Shown here: piece by piece, positions 10,800 to 54,639 of the stretch
Position numbering within the stretch: position 1 is the first letter of the stretch
Layout of the letters: each line of letters opens with the position of its first letter
NCBI GenBank assembly: GCA_025084515.1
Contig: JAJAGP010000281.1
Location: 77,501-141,500 of the forward strand
Source of the DNA: Ancistrus triradiatus
Taxonomy: Eukaryota; Chordata; Actinopteri; Siluriformes; Loricariidae
DNA length: 64,000 nucleotides
Direction: 5' to 3'
The notes under the pieces: model-generated
Told to the model about the DNA's origin: nothing
Databases searched by the model: none
What the model saw: the letters and a program-made list of their open reading frames with translations, nothing else
Program-made: the position numbers and the translations under genes

Positions 10800-12374
10800 C
10801 AGTTAGTAGGAAAAAAGTTTGGGCCACCCCTGATATTTTCATGATTTTTTCTTGATAAATCATTGGTGTCCAGTCCAGCCCAGCAATTTCAGGTAAATAT
10901 ATCATATAGCAGATGAACACCGTGATATTTCAGAAGTGAAATTAAGTTTATAGGTTTTACAGAAAGTGTGCAGTAATTATTCAAACAAAATTAGGCAGGT
11001 GCATAAATTTTGGCACCCTTGTCATTTGAATACCTTTAGCACTAAATATTGGAACACAAAATTTGTTTTGTAAGCTCATTGACCCTTGATCTACATACAC
11101 AAGTGAATCCAACTATGAGAAAGTGTTAAGGTGGCCAATTGGAAGTTTTTCTCCTCTTTGCATCTTCTCTGAAGAGTGGCAACATGGGAGCCTCAGAACA
11201 ACTCTCAAATGGCCTGAAAACAAAGGTTGTTCAAACATCATGGTTCAGGGAAAAGGGAAAAGCGTCTCAGAGATTTCAGCTGTCAGTTTCAACTGTGAGG
11301 AAATAGTGAGGCAATGGAAGGACCACAGGACACGTTCTATAAGGAACTTCCCGAAGGCACAGACCAAAAAAAATCTCATCTGGCCAGAGGCGAAGGATGG
11401 TGAGAACAGTCAGAGTCAAGCCACAGCCACCTCCAAAGACCTACAAACCTCATCTTGGTGCAGATGTGTTCACTGTTCATCGTTCAACTATAAGCGCACT
11501 TTGCACCAAGGAGAGGCCTGTATGGGAGGAGATAATGCAGAAGAAGCCTTTTCTGCAGACAAGCCACAAACAGAGTCACTTGAGGTGGGCTTACAGACAC
11601 CTTTGGCAATCCAGCTTCATTTTGGAATTAAAGGCTGTTACGATGAAACTAAATTGAGTTATTTGGACCATAAACAAGGAGTGGAAAAAGAACACAGCAT
11701 CCCAAGACAAACACTTGCTACCCACAGTAAAATTTGGTTTCCATCATGCTGTGGGACTGTGTGGCCAGTGTAGGTACTAGGAATCTTGTTAAAGTTGAGG
11801 GTCGCATGGATTCTAGTTAATATCTCCAGATTCTTGAAAACAAGGTTCAAGAATCAGTGACAAAGTTGCACCGAGGCCAACGACCCAAAACCCTGCTCAA
11901 AATTTACTAAGGCATTCATGCAGAGGAACCAGTACAACGTTCTGGAATGGCCATCTCAGTCCCCAGACCATGAATATTACTGAAAATGTGAGCTGTCCAT
12001 GCTCGGAAACCATCAAACCTGACTGAACTGGAGATGTTTCTAAAGAAGAATGGTCCAAAGCACCTTCAACCAGAATCCAGACTGGAAGCTGTAGGAAGCG
12101 TTTAGCGGCTGTTATTTCTACAAAAGGAGGATCTACTAAATATTGATGTAATTTTTCTGTTTTGGTGCCCAAATATATGCACCTGCCTAATTTTGTTTGA
12201 ATAATTACTGCACACTTTTTGTAAATCTTATAAACTTCATTTCACTTCTCAAATATCACTGTGTTCATCTGCTATAGGATATATTTAACTCAAGTTGCTG
12301 ATCTGAACAACCAATAATTTATAAACTAAAATCATGAAAATTATCAGGGGTGCCCAAACTTTTTCATACGACTG
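10800..12374 (+). mobile_element. Tc1-like family C, copy C1, decayed
   Basis: The left end, aaaaaagtttgggccacccc, mirrors the right end, ggggtgcccaaactttttca, which is followed by actg and TA. Transposase traces include MVRTVRVKPQPPPKTYKPHL near 11397 and a Tc1 C-terminal phrase (KRLAAVISTKGGSTKY-like) near 12090-12140. Multiple frameshifts. It is inserted in the CACTA-like element. Confidence 0.75.
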
Positions 12375-13437
12375 TACATGGTGTAATCTCCCTCGATCTG
12401 AGGCTCCATGCGAGATCTCATCCCATGGCTTCAAAATGATCATGAGAACGGTGAGCAAAAATCCCAGAACTACACGGAGGGACCTGATGAATAATCTGCA
12501 GAGAGCTGGGACCAAAGTAACAAGGGCTACCATCAGTAACACACTATGCCAAGAGGGACTTGGATCCTGCAGTGCCAGATGTGTCCCCTTGCTTAAGCCA
12601 GTACATGTCTAGGTCTGTCTGAATTTTGCCAGAGAGCATATGGATGATCCATAAGAGGATTGGGAGAATATCATGTGGTCAGATGAAACCAATATAGAAC
12701 TTTTTGGTAAAAACTCAACTCGTCATGTTTGGAGAAAGAAGAATATTCAGTTGCATCCCAAGAACACCATACCTACCCACACCTACCTACCTAGCATGGG
12801 GGTGAAAACATGCTTTGGGGTTTTTGGTTTTTCTGCAAAGGAGACAGGACGACTGATCCATGTTAAGGGAAGAATGAACGGGGCCATGTATCGTGATATT
12901 TTAACCAATACCTCCTTCTGTAGAGCACCGAAGATGAAACCGGGCTGGGTCTTCCAGGATGACAGTGATCATAAACACACTGCTCGGGCAATGAAGGAGT
13001 AACTCCGTCAAAACCGCTATTCTCCAGACCTCAACCTCATTGACAGTTTGTGGAGGGAATTGAAAGTCCATGTTGCCCAGCGACAGCCCCAAAACATCAC
13101 TGCTCTAGAGGAGATTTGCATGGAGGAATGGGCCAAAATACCAGCTACAGTGTGTGCAAAGCTGGTGAAGACTTGCAGGAAATGTTTGAAGTCTGTCATT
13201 GCCAACAAAGGTTATGTTACAAAGTATTGAGTTAAACTGTTGTAATTGACCAAATACTTATTTTCCACCATAATTTACTTTTTTATAAATCCTACAATGT
13301 GATGTATTGGATTTATTTTTCTCATTTTGTCTCTCATAGTTGAAGTGTGCCTATGATAAATTATAGACCTCTCACATTTTTCTTAGTAGGAGAATTTGCA
13401 CAGTCAGTGGCTGACTAAATACTTTTTTGCCCCACTG

Positions 13438-14589
13438 TGTGTGTGCATGTGTGTGCACGCGCGTATAGAAGTATTTGTGTTTTTTGGTGTTTGCTAGGAC
13501 AGTGGATCACATTATTGCCGCTGCTTGGGTTGCTGATGCTATTAAGGATCCTTTACATATTAAAGTGCAAGCTTATTGGTTGATATGGGAGTCAAATGTT
13601 ACATTTACTCAGTTTTTTCCCCCCCTATTATTAAAGTATCTAGATGGTGGTAGAGAAATGGAGAAGGAGAAAAACATATATTTAACTGTCTTGACAGTTG
13701 TAATTGTGCCAAAATATTTCTTACCCTGAGTGTAGGTGATCAGTCAAGTTGGTATGTGGAGTTTGCTGCTTCAGTTTTGTATTTCGTTTAATCTTGTTCC
13801 CATACGGGGCACTAAATAATAATTACTTTATTAAAAAGATCTAATGGCATAGAGAGAGAAAATAAAAGTTCTCCATGTCTTTTCTAGCAGTTTGGTTTTA
13901 ATTCATGTTTGAAATCGGCAATAGTTCTTTCCACTCGCATTTATATTTTTATCGGCACTTGTTTCCTGCTGGACCAATCAGGTGGTCGCTCTTTAGAACT
14001 GGAATCCAACATGTCTGCACAGTTGTTGTCAACATCGAGTAGTTAAGATGAGGAATTTACGGTCACCCGATCGTCAGCAGTGTGTCAGTTACGACGTTAC
14101 TCGCATCTCGCATCCGTAAAGAAAGAAGAGCCAAAAGTTACACGCACACGTTGGGCTACAGTCACAAAAGCATCGAACGGTGTCTTGGCAAGGAGGGTGA
14201 GGCTCAGAGGATAGCAGAAACATAAACATGGCATAGAAATTGAGTTTGATGATGTTCGCCAATATACTGGACTTCTTCACACTGTTATAGGCATTTCACA
14301 GACAATATCGCGCTTGGATGGGCTGTGAAACTGGTCACACGGTGCCCCAAAACTTTAGACATGGACAGAGGCGAGTCTATGCTAACCTTTACATTCTCAA
14401 TAATTGACTACCCAAGAAGGAAACTTGGGTCCAGTTACATGTGTTGGTCCAGTGCTTCCTGCTTTGTGCATGATATGCAAGAAAAAGTACCTCACCTGCT
14501 GGCAAGCACCAGAAGGACTATCTGCAGAAAATAATTTGACTAAAAAAGAAATCACACTAAATGACAGACCTTCTGGACCAAGTTGTATA
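13438..14589. other. No recognised feature
   Basis: Starts with a TG-rich microsatellite; the rest shows no coding pattern or repeat that I can name. Confidence 0.45.
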
Positions 14590-15905
14590 CAGTGGTCCTT
14601 GAAAGTTTGTGAACCCTTTAGAATTTTCTGTATTTCAGCTTAAATAGGACCTAAAACATCATCGGATTTTCACACAAGTCTTAAGCAGATAGAGAACCCA
14701 GTTAAACAAATGAGACAATATTATACTTGGTTATTTATTTATTGAGGAAAATGATCCAATATTACATATTAGTGAGTAACTGCCACTAAATGTTTCCTGT
14801 AACTGTTGATCAGTCCTGCACACCGGCCTGGAGGAATTCTATCCCATTCCTCCGCACAGAACAGCTTCATCTCTGGGTTATTGGTGGGTTTCCTCACGTT
14901 AACTGCTTGCGTCCGGTCCATCCACAACATTTTGATTGGTCAGGAATGTGACTTGGCCATTCCAAAACATTAACTTTTTACATTTCAAACATTGTAATTT
15001 TACATTACAAACATTAACTTCTGGCTTTGTCTAATTCATTGTTCCATCAATGATGGCAAGCGGTCCTGGCCCGGATGCAGCAAAACGGGCCCAAACCATG
15101 ATATCACCACCACCTTGTTTCACAGATGGGATAAGGTTCTTGTGCTGGAATGCCGTGCTTTCCTCTCCCTAAGCATAACGCTTTTCTTTTAAACCAAAAA
15201 TTTCTGTTTTGCTCTCATCCGTCCACTAAACATTCTTCCCATAGCCTTCTGGCTTGTCCACGTGATCTTTAGCAAACTGCTGACAAGCAGCAATGTTCTT
15301 TTTGGAGACCAGTGGCTTTCTCCTTGCAATCCTGAAATGCACACCATTGTTGTTCAGTGTTCTTCTGATGGTGGACTCATGAACATTAGCCAATGTGAGA
15401 GAGGTCTTCAGTTGCTTAGAAGTTACCCTGGGGTCCTTTGTGACCTCTCCATTTATTACACGCCTTGCTTTTGGAGTGATTTTTGTTGGTTGACCTCTCC
15501 TGAGGAGGGTAACAATGGTCTTGAGTTTCCTCCATTTGTACACAATCTGTTTGACTGTGGATTGGTGGAGCCCAAACTCTTTAGAGAGGGTTTTGTAACC
15601 TTTTCCAGCCAGTAGAGCATCAACAACTCTGAGGTACTCAGAAATCTCCTTTGTTCCTGCCATGATATACTTCCACAAATGTGTTGTGAAGAGAAGGCTT
15701 TGATAGATCCCTGTTCTTTAAATAAACACCAGTCACACCTGATTGTCATCCCATTGATTGAAAACCTCTGACTCTAATTTCACCTTCAAATTAACTGCTA
15801 ATCCTAGACGTTCACATATTTTTGACCTGTGTGAAAATCTGATGATGTTTTTGGTCATATTTATGCAGAAATTCTAAAGGGTTCACAAACTTTCAGGCAC
15901 CACTG
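14590..15905 (-). mobile_element. Tc1-like family A, copy A2, internally deleted
   Basis: Complete ends: cagtggtccttgaaagtttg at 14590 and the mirrored end at 15905. The minus strand encodes the transposase N-terminal half at 15678-15226, opening MAGTKEISEYLRVVDAL-like with a paired-type DNA-binding domain, then a frame change at the DETK region. Most of the catalytic C-terminal half (around 14760-15040) is deleted or scrambled. At 1316 bp it is about 300 bp shorter than a full element. Confidence 0.85.
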
Positions 15906-15950
15906 CACGCATGCATGTATGCATGTATGCATGTATGCATGTATGCATGT
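15906..15950. repeat. (ATGCATGT)n-type microsatellite
   Basis: Alternating gcatgtat units directly beside the A2 right end. Confidence 0.85.
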
Positions 15951-16639
15951 CTCTGTTTTCCTATTATGGTAACTGATTGATTAAGTGAATGACATGTATT
16001 AAACCAAGAGGGATATTCTGTTGCAGCAGCATACACAAGGCACATAAAATATAAAACGACCCATAACATGCAACAAGAAAAAAATACAATTATAGGGTTC
16101 ACTGAGCTGTAATATAAATAAAAATAGAAAACAAACTAAAACAAATATATGCACAATGTGTGTGCAGTTTTATACAGTTTAAGATTTATGACTCTGTCCA
16201 GTATGTTTGATTAGCATAGAAAGTGCTAAAAGTGTTGCTAAAGACCTAAGCGTTTCTGCTGGTATGTGATAAGGTGCATAAAGATGCTGAAGGCATAGAA
16301 ATATTGTTTTTGCATCTAATAAATAACAATACTACACAAGGTGCAAAGAGATGAATATGCAGAGAAGTGTGAACTGATGTCCGAGACATTGTGCATTATT
16401 AGTAATAAGCCCCCACTTTTGTTTATTAAAGGCCAGTTGGTGAAAGCCGCCGAAATAAGGAAGACAGCATTCTCATTCATATTTGAGACAAAGCCTGTGT
16501 CCCTGGTGGTGGGATACTTCAAGTCCTGTTACAGACAGTACATTAGGTATTAGACAAAGTCTACTGCAACAGTTGTTGGGACTCCAGAAGAGGAACATTG
16601 AGTTAATTGGCTATGATTATTACACATGACTTTGTTTCT
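15951..16639. other. No recognised feature
   Basis: AT-rich with short ORFs only. Upstream parts of the transposon gene at 16640-17267 may be hidden here. Confidence 0.4.
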
Positions 16640-17267
16640 CATCATTTTCTATGAATAGACTTTATGGTTAACCAGTATCCAGAAAGTAGTGTTAATAATC
16701 TAGAACAAGAAATTGGAACTGGTGGTGGTGCGAAATTGGTGCAGTTTTATGGACAGGATCAGAAGGCACCAATACAATGAAAACGTTTGTCAGGACTACT
16801 TAAGGCTGTACAAAGTACATGGAGAACTCTGTGTGACTGTAATAGAGGGTTTAGAATCTCTTAAGTGCTGTTGAAGATCTGAAATGTGGTCATGAAGAAT
16901 GTGACACCAGGGTGTTTTTACACCTTTGAACAACACTATGGCTTTAAATCTGCTGAAAATACGAACCATGCCAGATGCAAAGCATTCTGTATGGCAGTGT
17001 CAGTTTTGCCTGAACTGTCCGTGCCTTCAAGCGATGCCCTGTACCAACACTGTAGAAGTGCACACTACCAAGCTGCAATAATACGACACCCTCTGAAAAG
17101 TAAAATGTGTGCTCCTTCACCCAATGGCAGTGGGTGGCACCTTGAGGATGGAGAGGTCAGTGTCCCTGAAAGTGTGTTACAGGATGTCCACTGCAGTTGC
17201 ATGCAAGGCAAATGCGAGACATGCAGATGTTCATGTATGTCTGCAACACTGTGTTGTACTGATTTAC
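16640..17267 (+). pseudogene. Transposon-associated Cys-rich protein fragment
   Basis: A CGHEECDTRVFLH-like segment near 16876 is followed, after a frameshift, by a 128-codon open stretch from 16886. This holds LPSSDALYQHCRSAHYQ-type sequence, a GWHLEDG-type segment and a terminal cysteine cluster (CSCMQGKCETCRCSCMS). I recognise this arrangement from repeated ORFs in fish and arthropod genomes, probably a transposon gene of uncertain superfamily. It is not a host gene that I know. Confidence 0.45.
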
Positions 17268-17310
17268 AGTGCCGTGGAAAAGTCTTAGGCACTCTATATT
17301 TTTCAGTTTA
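17268..17310 (+). mobile_element. Tc1-like inverted-repeat end (family G), solo
   Basis: cagtgccgtggaaaagtctt resembles a Tc1-like terminus. No partner end or transposase follows. Confidence 0.35.
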
Positions 17311-17374
17311 TATTCTACATATTATTTTAGTTTTAGTGGTCACTGCACCTTGCAACTCCACTTTCCATATAGAT

Positions 17375-17830
17375 ACACATTGTAGTTCTACAATTACAGA
17401 TTGTAGTCCAATGGTTTTTTTTTGTTTGTTTTTTATTTTATTTTTTGGACATACTTTTTGTCCCCTTTACTGTGCTCTCTAATGATCAGGACCCCCACAG
17501 ATCAGGTACTGTTTGGGTGGTGGATCATTCAGTGATACTAATGTAGTTTTGGTTTGTTGATGTGTGTTGTGCTGGTATGATTGGATCAGACACAGCAGTG
17601 ATGCTGGAGGTTTTATACACCTCCGTGTCACTGCTGGATTGAAAGTATTCCACCTACCAAAAAATGCATCCTGTGAGCACTGATGGAGTAGAGGATGACT
17701 AACACAAATTCTACCATAGCAGATGAGCTGCTGTCTCTGATTTTACATCTGCAAAGTGGAGCAGTAATCTAGATGTCTAATAGAGTGCAAGTTGAGTGAA
17801 TACTTCAAAACTCAAGTGAGTAGTTCAAAA
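17375..17830. repeat. Interspersed fish repeat with palindromic arms
   Basis: Contains gttgtgctggtatgattgga and ggatcagacacagcagtgat, phrases of an abundant non-autonomous fish repeat with long inverted arms. The opening block (tacagattgtagtccaatgg) recurs at 46830. The class is uncertain, probably a DNA transposon. Confidence 0.5.
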
Positions 17831-18029
17831 CTCCAGCAGCACTGCTGTGTTTAAGTCCATAAGGGTATTATCTATGCAAAAATGTATTTCAAAAGTAGTG
17901 CACAAATGTGGAAACACACATCACTTTTCTAGTCCTTTTTCTTTGTTCATCGTATGGCCTATGAGGGAGAAAATGACACAATTAACTTTAATCTCCGATA
18001 CCTTTTGTAATAAAATTGTTTTCTCTTAG

Positions 18030-49612
<31,583 letters not shown>

Positions 49613-49839
49613 GTGAGTTGGGCAGTTTGTTTTAGCAAGGGTCTTAAGTTTTTATGTTTGTCTGCCAAACCAACCATAACATAATAGAAAAGGAGAAGCT
49701 GCAAAGAATGCTTTATTGTATAAGCTGCTTGACGTGTGTTTATCATTCATCTACATTGAATATGAGCATCCACATGTAGTCTCTTCACTATGAGGGATAC
49801 ACTTGTGAATTGTAATTCTGATAAGCAGACATCCAGCAG

Positions 49840-50260
49840 TTTTACAACGGCGCATTGTTGCAGTGCGGCTTTCTAGGCCAACAGCCCAAACTATCTTGGC
49901 CAACACCCCAAATTTAGCAAGCCGAAGACAACCGAGGAAAGGAAAATCTGCCTAAATGTGATAAGGAATAAGCATTGAGGACCCAATCTCAAAGGTACCC
50001 AACCTCCCTGAGCAGTGTAGATTTCATAATTTTGTATTTTTATATATTTTTTGAATCAATGTGGAATCTAATTGGCAACCATTGCGGAGTCGACAGAATA
50101 GGACTAACTGCTGCATTAACTAAGTAGGGTTTATTTAGAGAGTTACTACAGCATTCAGTCAGTAGATAGTAGCTGAATTTATGGGCACAGTGCGTTAGAG
50201 CAAACAGTACTGCGTTTCTATTGTGTACATGTATATCTAGCTTTTAAAACCTGTGATACA
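49840..50260 (-). mobile_element. Old L2-type LINE 3' fragment
   Basis: ggtacccaacctccctgag and attggcaaccattg..., gcattcagtcagtagatag resemble diverged stretches of the LINE immediately downstream. Low similarity by eye. Confidence 0.45.
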
Positions 50261-51011
50261 GTGAAGCTGCAATAATTGAACCGCGATATAGCGAGGGGTC
50301 AAGTCAGTTCTATTTATATAGCGCTTTTTACAATGGAGCATTGTCTCAAAGCAACTTTACAAGTTTAGATTATCTCCTAATAACTACGTCCATTCCCAAA
50401 TTGAGCAAGCCTAGGGCGACAGAGGCAAGGAAAAACTCCCTGAGTGTTATAGGAAGAAACCTTGGGAGGACCAAGACTCAAAAAGGGACCCAACCTCCTT
50501 GGGTGGCCGTAGATGATAAATCTAAAAGTGAAACTAAAGTCATGGAGTCAAAAAGTTTCGAATAAAATGTGGAAGTATGCACATCAGCATTAAGTGGCCC
50601 GGGTATGGTGGGGCTGGAGCTGATGACGGACGCAGCTTGAGTGGAGCTGCAGCGGATGAACATCATGGTTGTGGGGCTGGAACCCCGGCACCGGAACAGG
50701 GCTCGGAGGGAAAAAACAGAATATTCAATTAGTTATTGATTAAGAGCACAGTGTCTATTAACAGTCACTGTTGCCATGTCAATCACTTATGCCATGTGTA
50801 GCATGAGACCCCGGCAGCATTAGCTATAGCAGCATGGCTAGAAAGAGGAGAACTGGTAGGAAACAGATGCATGAGTCAAGATCACGAGGACCGAAGCCCA
50901 GTTCAGCCAGATCACCCACTTGACACTCCCAGCTAGCGGACAAGGCAGGTAGGCCAGACATGACTCCAGACTCCGGCCCCAGCGACCCAAGCCATGCATC
51001 CTGGTCTAAAT

Positions 51012-53899
51012 CTAGTCAAAAGCCTGTGTAAATAGGTATGTCTTTAGCCTAGACTTAAAACTTTGGAGAGTGTCTGAATCTCGAACGAAAGTGGGAAGTT
51101 TATTCCATAGTTGGGGCGCGATGTATGAGAGAGCCTTTCCCCCGGCTGTGACTTTTTTAATTCTAGGAACTAAAAGACGTCCTGCACCCTGCGAACGAAG
51201 TAGACGAGTTGGATTGTAAAACTCTGAGTTCACTTAGATAATGTGGAGCCAGGCCATGTAGAGCTTTATAAGTTATAAGAAGTATTTTGCAATCAATGCG
51301 GAATTTGACTGGTAACCAGTGTAGTGATGATAGAACAGGAGTGATATGATCAAATTTTCTAGTTCGAGTTAGCACTCGGGCAGCTGCATTCTGAACTAAC
51401 TGAAGTTGATTTATAGATTTACTAGAGCATCCAGTTAGTAAGGTGTTACAGTAATTCAACCTTGAGGTTATAAACGCATGAACAAGTTTTTTTGCATCAT
51501 TAAAAGAGAGGATATTTCTAAGTTTAGCGATATTATGTAATTGAAAGAAAGCAATTCGAGTGATGCTGCTAATGTGTGCATCAAAGGAGAGATCTGAATC
51601 AAATGTGACCCCTAAGTTTTTTCAGACGGACTGGGGCCAATACTGGACAGCCATCTAGATTTAGGATAGATGTAGCCAACCTGTCTCTCACAGCCTTGGG
51701 TCCCACTAATAGAACCTCAGTTTTTATCTGAGTTAAGTAAGAGAAAATTAAATAACATCCAATCTTTTTTATTTCCTTTTCCACAGTCCTCAATTTTTGT
51801 TGATTGTAAGGCTGTCATTAGTTTTTTGGCTGATATGTACAGCTGTGTATCATCCTGCATAGCAGTGGAAACTAATGCCATGTTTTACGAATAACTGAGC
51901 CTAGTGGCAGCATGTACAGAGAGAAATAAAGCAGGCCAAGCACTGACCCCCTGAGGCACACCATATTCACTTTTGAGAGCTTAGACCTTAGATTATTTAT
52001 ATGAAAACAAATTGGTACCGGTCCCAGCTAAGTAGGATTTAAACAAAGAAAGTGCCGATCCCTTAATACCTACAGTATTTTCTAGTCTGTTTTAGTAAAA
52101 CATCATGATCTATAGTGTCAAATGCTGCACTTAAAATCTAACAGAACAAGAAAAGAAACACATCCCTTATCGGAGGACATTAACAAGTCATTTACTACCC
52201 TAATTAGTGCTGTTTCAGTACTATGATGGGGCCTGAAGCCAGACTGAAATGTTTTCATATAAATTTCATTCCTTTGGAGGTAACTGCAGAGCTGCTGATA
52301 GACGGCTTTTTTTTTTTTCTAAGATTTTGGACAGAAACGGTAGATTTGAAATTGGTCTATAATTAGATATCACTCAGGGTCAAGAGTGGCTTTTTTTTAA
52401 TCAGTGGTTTGATAACAGCACACTTAAAGGATTTGGGCACATAACCAAAGGTAAGGGATGAATTTAAAATAACTAACACTGGCTCTATAATACTAGGTAT
52501 TACTTGTTTGAGTAAACGTGTAGGAATTGGATCTAATAAACATGTTGATGACTTAGACGAGCTGATCAGTGCGGATAGTTCAGTATTAGTAATTGGGGTA
52601 AAAGATTCTAATCTTGATTTACAGCTCATTAAACCGATGTCTTCACTAGTGCTGCATCTGGAAGGTGGCTGAATAGTTTGGTGATGTGATGAGCATTGAA
52701 TTTTATGCCTAATGTTTTCTGTCTTCTCATTAAAGAAAGTAATGAAATCATTACTGTTAAATTAGATAGAACGGGAGAATCACTTTCTGTGGGGTTTTTT
52801 GTTAATTTGGAGACTGTATTAAAGAGAAATTTTGGGTTATTCTTATTCTTCTCTATGATTGAAGAGAAGTATGCAGCCTTAGCTTTAGTGAAGGCATGCT
52901 TATACTCTGCCATGCTGTCCCTCCAAGCAATCTTAAACACCTCCAATTTACTGTGTCTCCACTTGCGCTCTAGATGCCGTGTTTTTTGCTTTAAGGTACG
53001 GGTGTGGTCATTATACCATGGTGCTAGCCTTTTTTCCCGTAATGCGTTTGACCCTAGCAGGGGCAATCGTGTCCAGGGTTGAACGAAGCACACATTCTAA
53101 AGATGATTGATCTCCGTAGGTGTGATAACGAGACAGAAGAATTTTATTTATTAGAGATAGCTCAAATACTAAAAGATAGTGATCTGAAATCGAATCAAGG
53201 TTATTTATATTGATACCAAATGTTAATATTAGATCTAAAGTAAGATTACAGCGGTGGGTTGGTCCCATCACGTTCTGAGTGATACTCATGGATTCTAAGA
53301 TGTACTCGAAAGCAATTTTAAGTGGATCCTGCTCATTGTCGAAAATTAAATCACCTACAATTAAAGCCTTATCTGTTGACAGAAGTAAGCAGGAAAGAAA
53401 GTTAGCAAATTCCTGAAGAAATTCTGAATAGGGACCAGGAGGACGGTAAATGGTGATAAGCTGAAAAGTGTGGTTTTGACTTCCATAACGATGGATCAGT
53501 CACATTAAGAATGAGTATTTCAAAAGAATTAGCCTTGTAATGGGATTTGTTTGTACCACTTAGCTCTTTGTCAAAAATTGGTGGCTATGCCTCCCCCCCG
53601 ACCATTTAGGACGAGGGCGATTAGCATGACTGTATCCAGGAGGTGAGGCTTCATTTAAGGCTAAATATTCATCAGGTCTAATCCAAGTCTCAGTGAGACA
53701 GGAGAGCGTGTAAGCGTTTATCAGTGATTATTTCATTTACAATCACTGCTTTGTTTGTAAGTGATCTAATGTTAAGTAATCCTAGCTTTAGTCTGAGGTT
53801 GTTATTTCTTTGGGAGCTATCTGTGTTTATACTAATGAGGTTATTAAAACAGACTTTTTGAGAGCGTTTACGTTTAGGATAGATGCGGGTAACAGACAC
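51012..53899 (-). pseudogene. L2-type LINE ORF2 (endonuclease/reverse transcriptase), broken
   Basis: Endonuclease start: LGLLNIRSLTNKAVIVNEI (53899-53690). Further EN at 53289-53011 (SDHYLLVFEL). Linker and RT at 53093-52363 (ARLPWYNDHTRTLK-type, STCLLDPIPTRLLKQVIPSI). The catalytic box lies near 51840-51875, where an extra base shifts the frame just before the two Asp codons. The C-terminus is at 51459-51012 (QLQLVQNAAARVLTRTRKFD, ITPVLSSLHWLPVKFRID). At least five frames are used, so it cannot encode a working enzyme. Confidence 0.82.
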
Positions 53900-53995
53900 A
53901 GTTTCAATAATGTGGGTTCTGGGTGACGGTGCATGGCTACCAGCAGACAGTTGGTTAAGCCGGTCTGTCTGCTCCCTGACCGCTGCTCTGGATAG

Positions 53996-54283
53996 TCAGC
54001 CCCTAACAAACCAGGCCATAAGACTATGGGCAATGTTGCAGGAGATGAGAGCAGCACCCTCACGAGTGGGATGGACACCGTCCCATCCTAAAAGGCCAGG
54101 CTTACCCTCAAAGGCTGTCCAGTTGTCTATATATCCCACGTTGTTTTCAGAGCACCACTTGGACAGCCAGCATTTCAGCGACCATAACCTGCTGTAGGCT
54201 TGGTCACCTCGCTGCACATACAGAGGATCATGTATGGGTACAGCTGCGTAGATCACCATTCTGAAATGTATACTTTTTAGCAA
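53996..54283 (-). pseudogene. LINE ORF1 C-terminal part with SGNH-hydrolase motif
   Basis: A 95-codon open stretch contains LLGWDGVHPTREGAALIS, the D-x-x-H block of SGNH/GDSL esterases that some CR1/L2-type LINE ORF1 proteins carry. Upstream sequence (NNVGYIDNW) fits the same fold. The block with the catalytic serine is not in this fragment. Confidence 0.7.
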
Positions 54284-54299
54284 GCTTTATGTACCCTAG

Positions 54300-54639
54300 G
54301 TTTGATAGGAACGGGGTTAGAGAAAGAGGTGGATATTAGAGGTCTAGTAGTCAGATGCTGTTGGAAGAGGTGTGATGTAGACCAAGGATGTTGGTGGATC
54401 ATTTCAATGTACAACAAGTTGTAGGGAGACAGGATGGGAAGCCAAGAGGTGTGGGGAACAGGGTGATTGGTAGTTTGAGAAACAGGATGGGAAGACGATG
54501 GTTGTCAGGGCAAGACAGACTAGAGGGTGTGGAACTGACTAAAGTAATTTATTTTAATTCCCCCTTTGATTCTCCCTAATGGAGAATCACAAAATTGTTA
54601 TATATAGACAATAAGAAGTGGAATATGGAGTAAATTCCA
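54300..54639. other. Unassigned spacer
   Basis: Purine-rich gatgggaag-type stretches; possibly retroviral flanking sequence (LTR or 3' end), but I cannot show it. Confidence 0.35.

Larger units (their letters stand above)
9834..12383. mobile_element. CACTA (EnSpm)-like element inserted in B1
   Basis: The element begins CACTATGTA and ends in the inverse of CACCATGTA. It is flanked on both sides by TAA (9831-9833 and 12384-12386), which is a 3-bp target duplication interrupting B1's transposase. CACTA termini plus a 3-bp duplication are the hallmark of that superfamily. Only 9 bp of the right end remain visible because family C element C1 sits against it. No CACTA transposase is readable. Confidence 0.5.
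9329..13437 (+). mobile_element. Tc1-like family B, copy B1, split by nested elements
   Basis: Inverted repeats are cagtggggcaaaaaagtatt and its mirror ending tttttgccccactg. The transposase N-terminus (MAKTKELSKDTRKKIVDLHQ) is at 9673-9833. The rest resumes at 12387 and runs through the DETNIELFGKNSTRHVW and LEEICMEEWAKIP segments to about 13230. The two halves are separated by a 2.5-kb insertion at 9834-12383. In-frame stops make it a pseudogene. Without the insert it would be about 1.55 kb, normal for Tc1. Confidence 0.88.
50297..54290 (-). mobile_element. L2-type LINE, nearly full-length, minus strand
   Basis: Read on the minus strand: an ORF1 tail with an esterase-like motif (54283-53996), an ORF2 start (53899), endonuclease and RT regions, and a 3' UTR ending in gcgctatataaatagaact then a short gact-type tail at 50297. 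The two-ORF layout with an SGNH-type ORF1 fits fish L2 elements. It lies in the last snrnp200 intron, antisense to the gene. ORF1's front part and the 5' UTR are missing, and ORF2 has many frameshifts. Confidence 0.82.

Noticed and set aside
11123..11773. 216-residue open frame that looked like a possible gene
   Set aside because: It lies wholly within Tc1-like copy C1 between its inverted repeats and mixes frames of a decayed transposase.
13475..14643. Small open frames upstream of snrnp200 considered as its 5' exons
   Set aside because: None matches the expected N-terminal sequence or acidic region, and none has paired splice sites in frame with exon 1.
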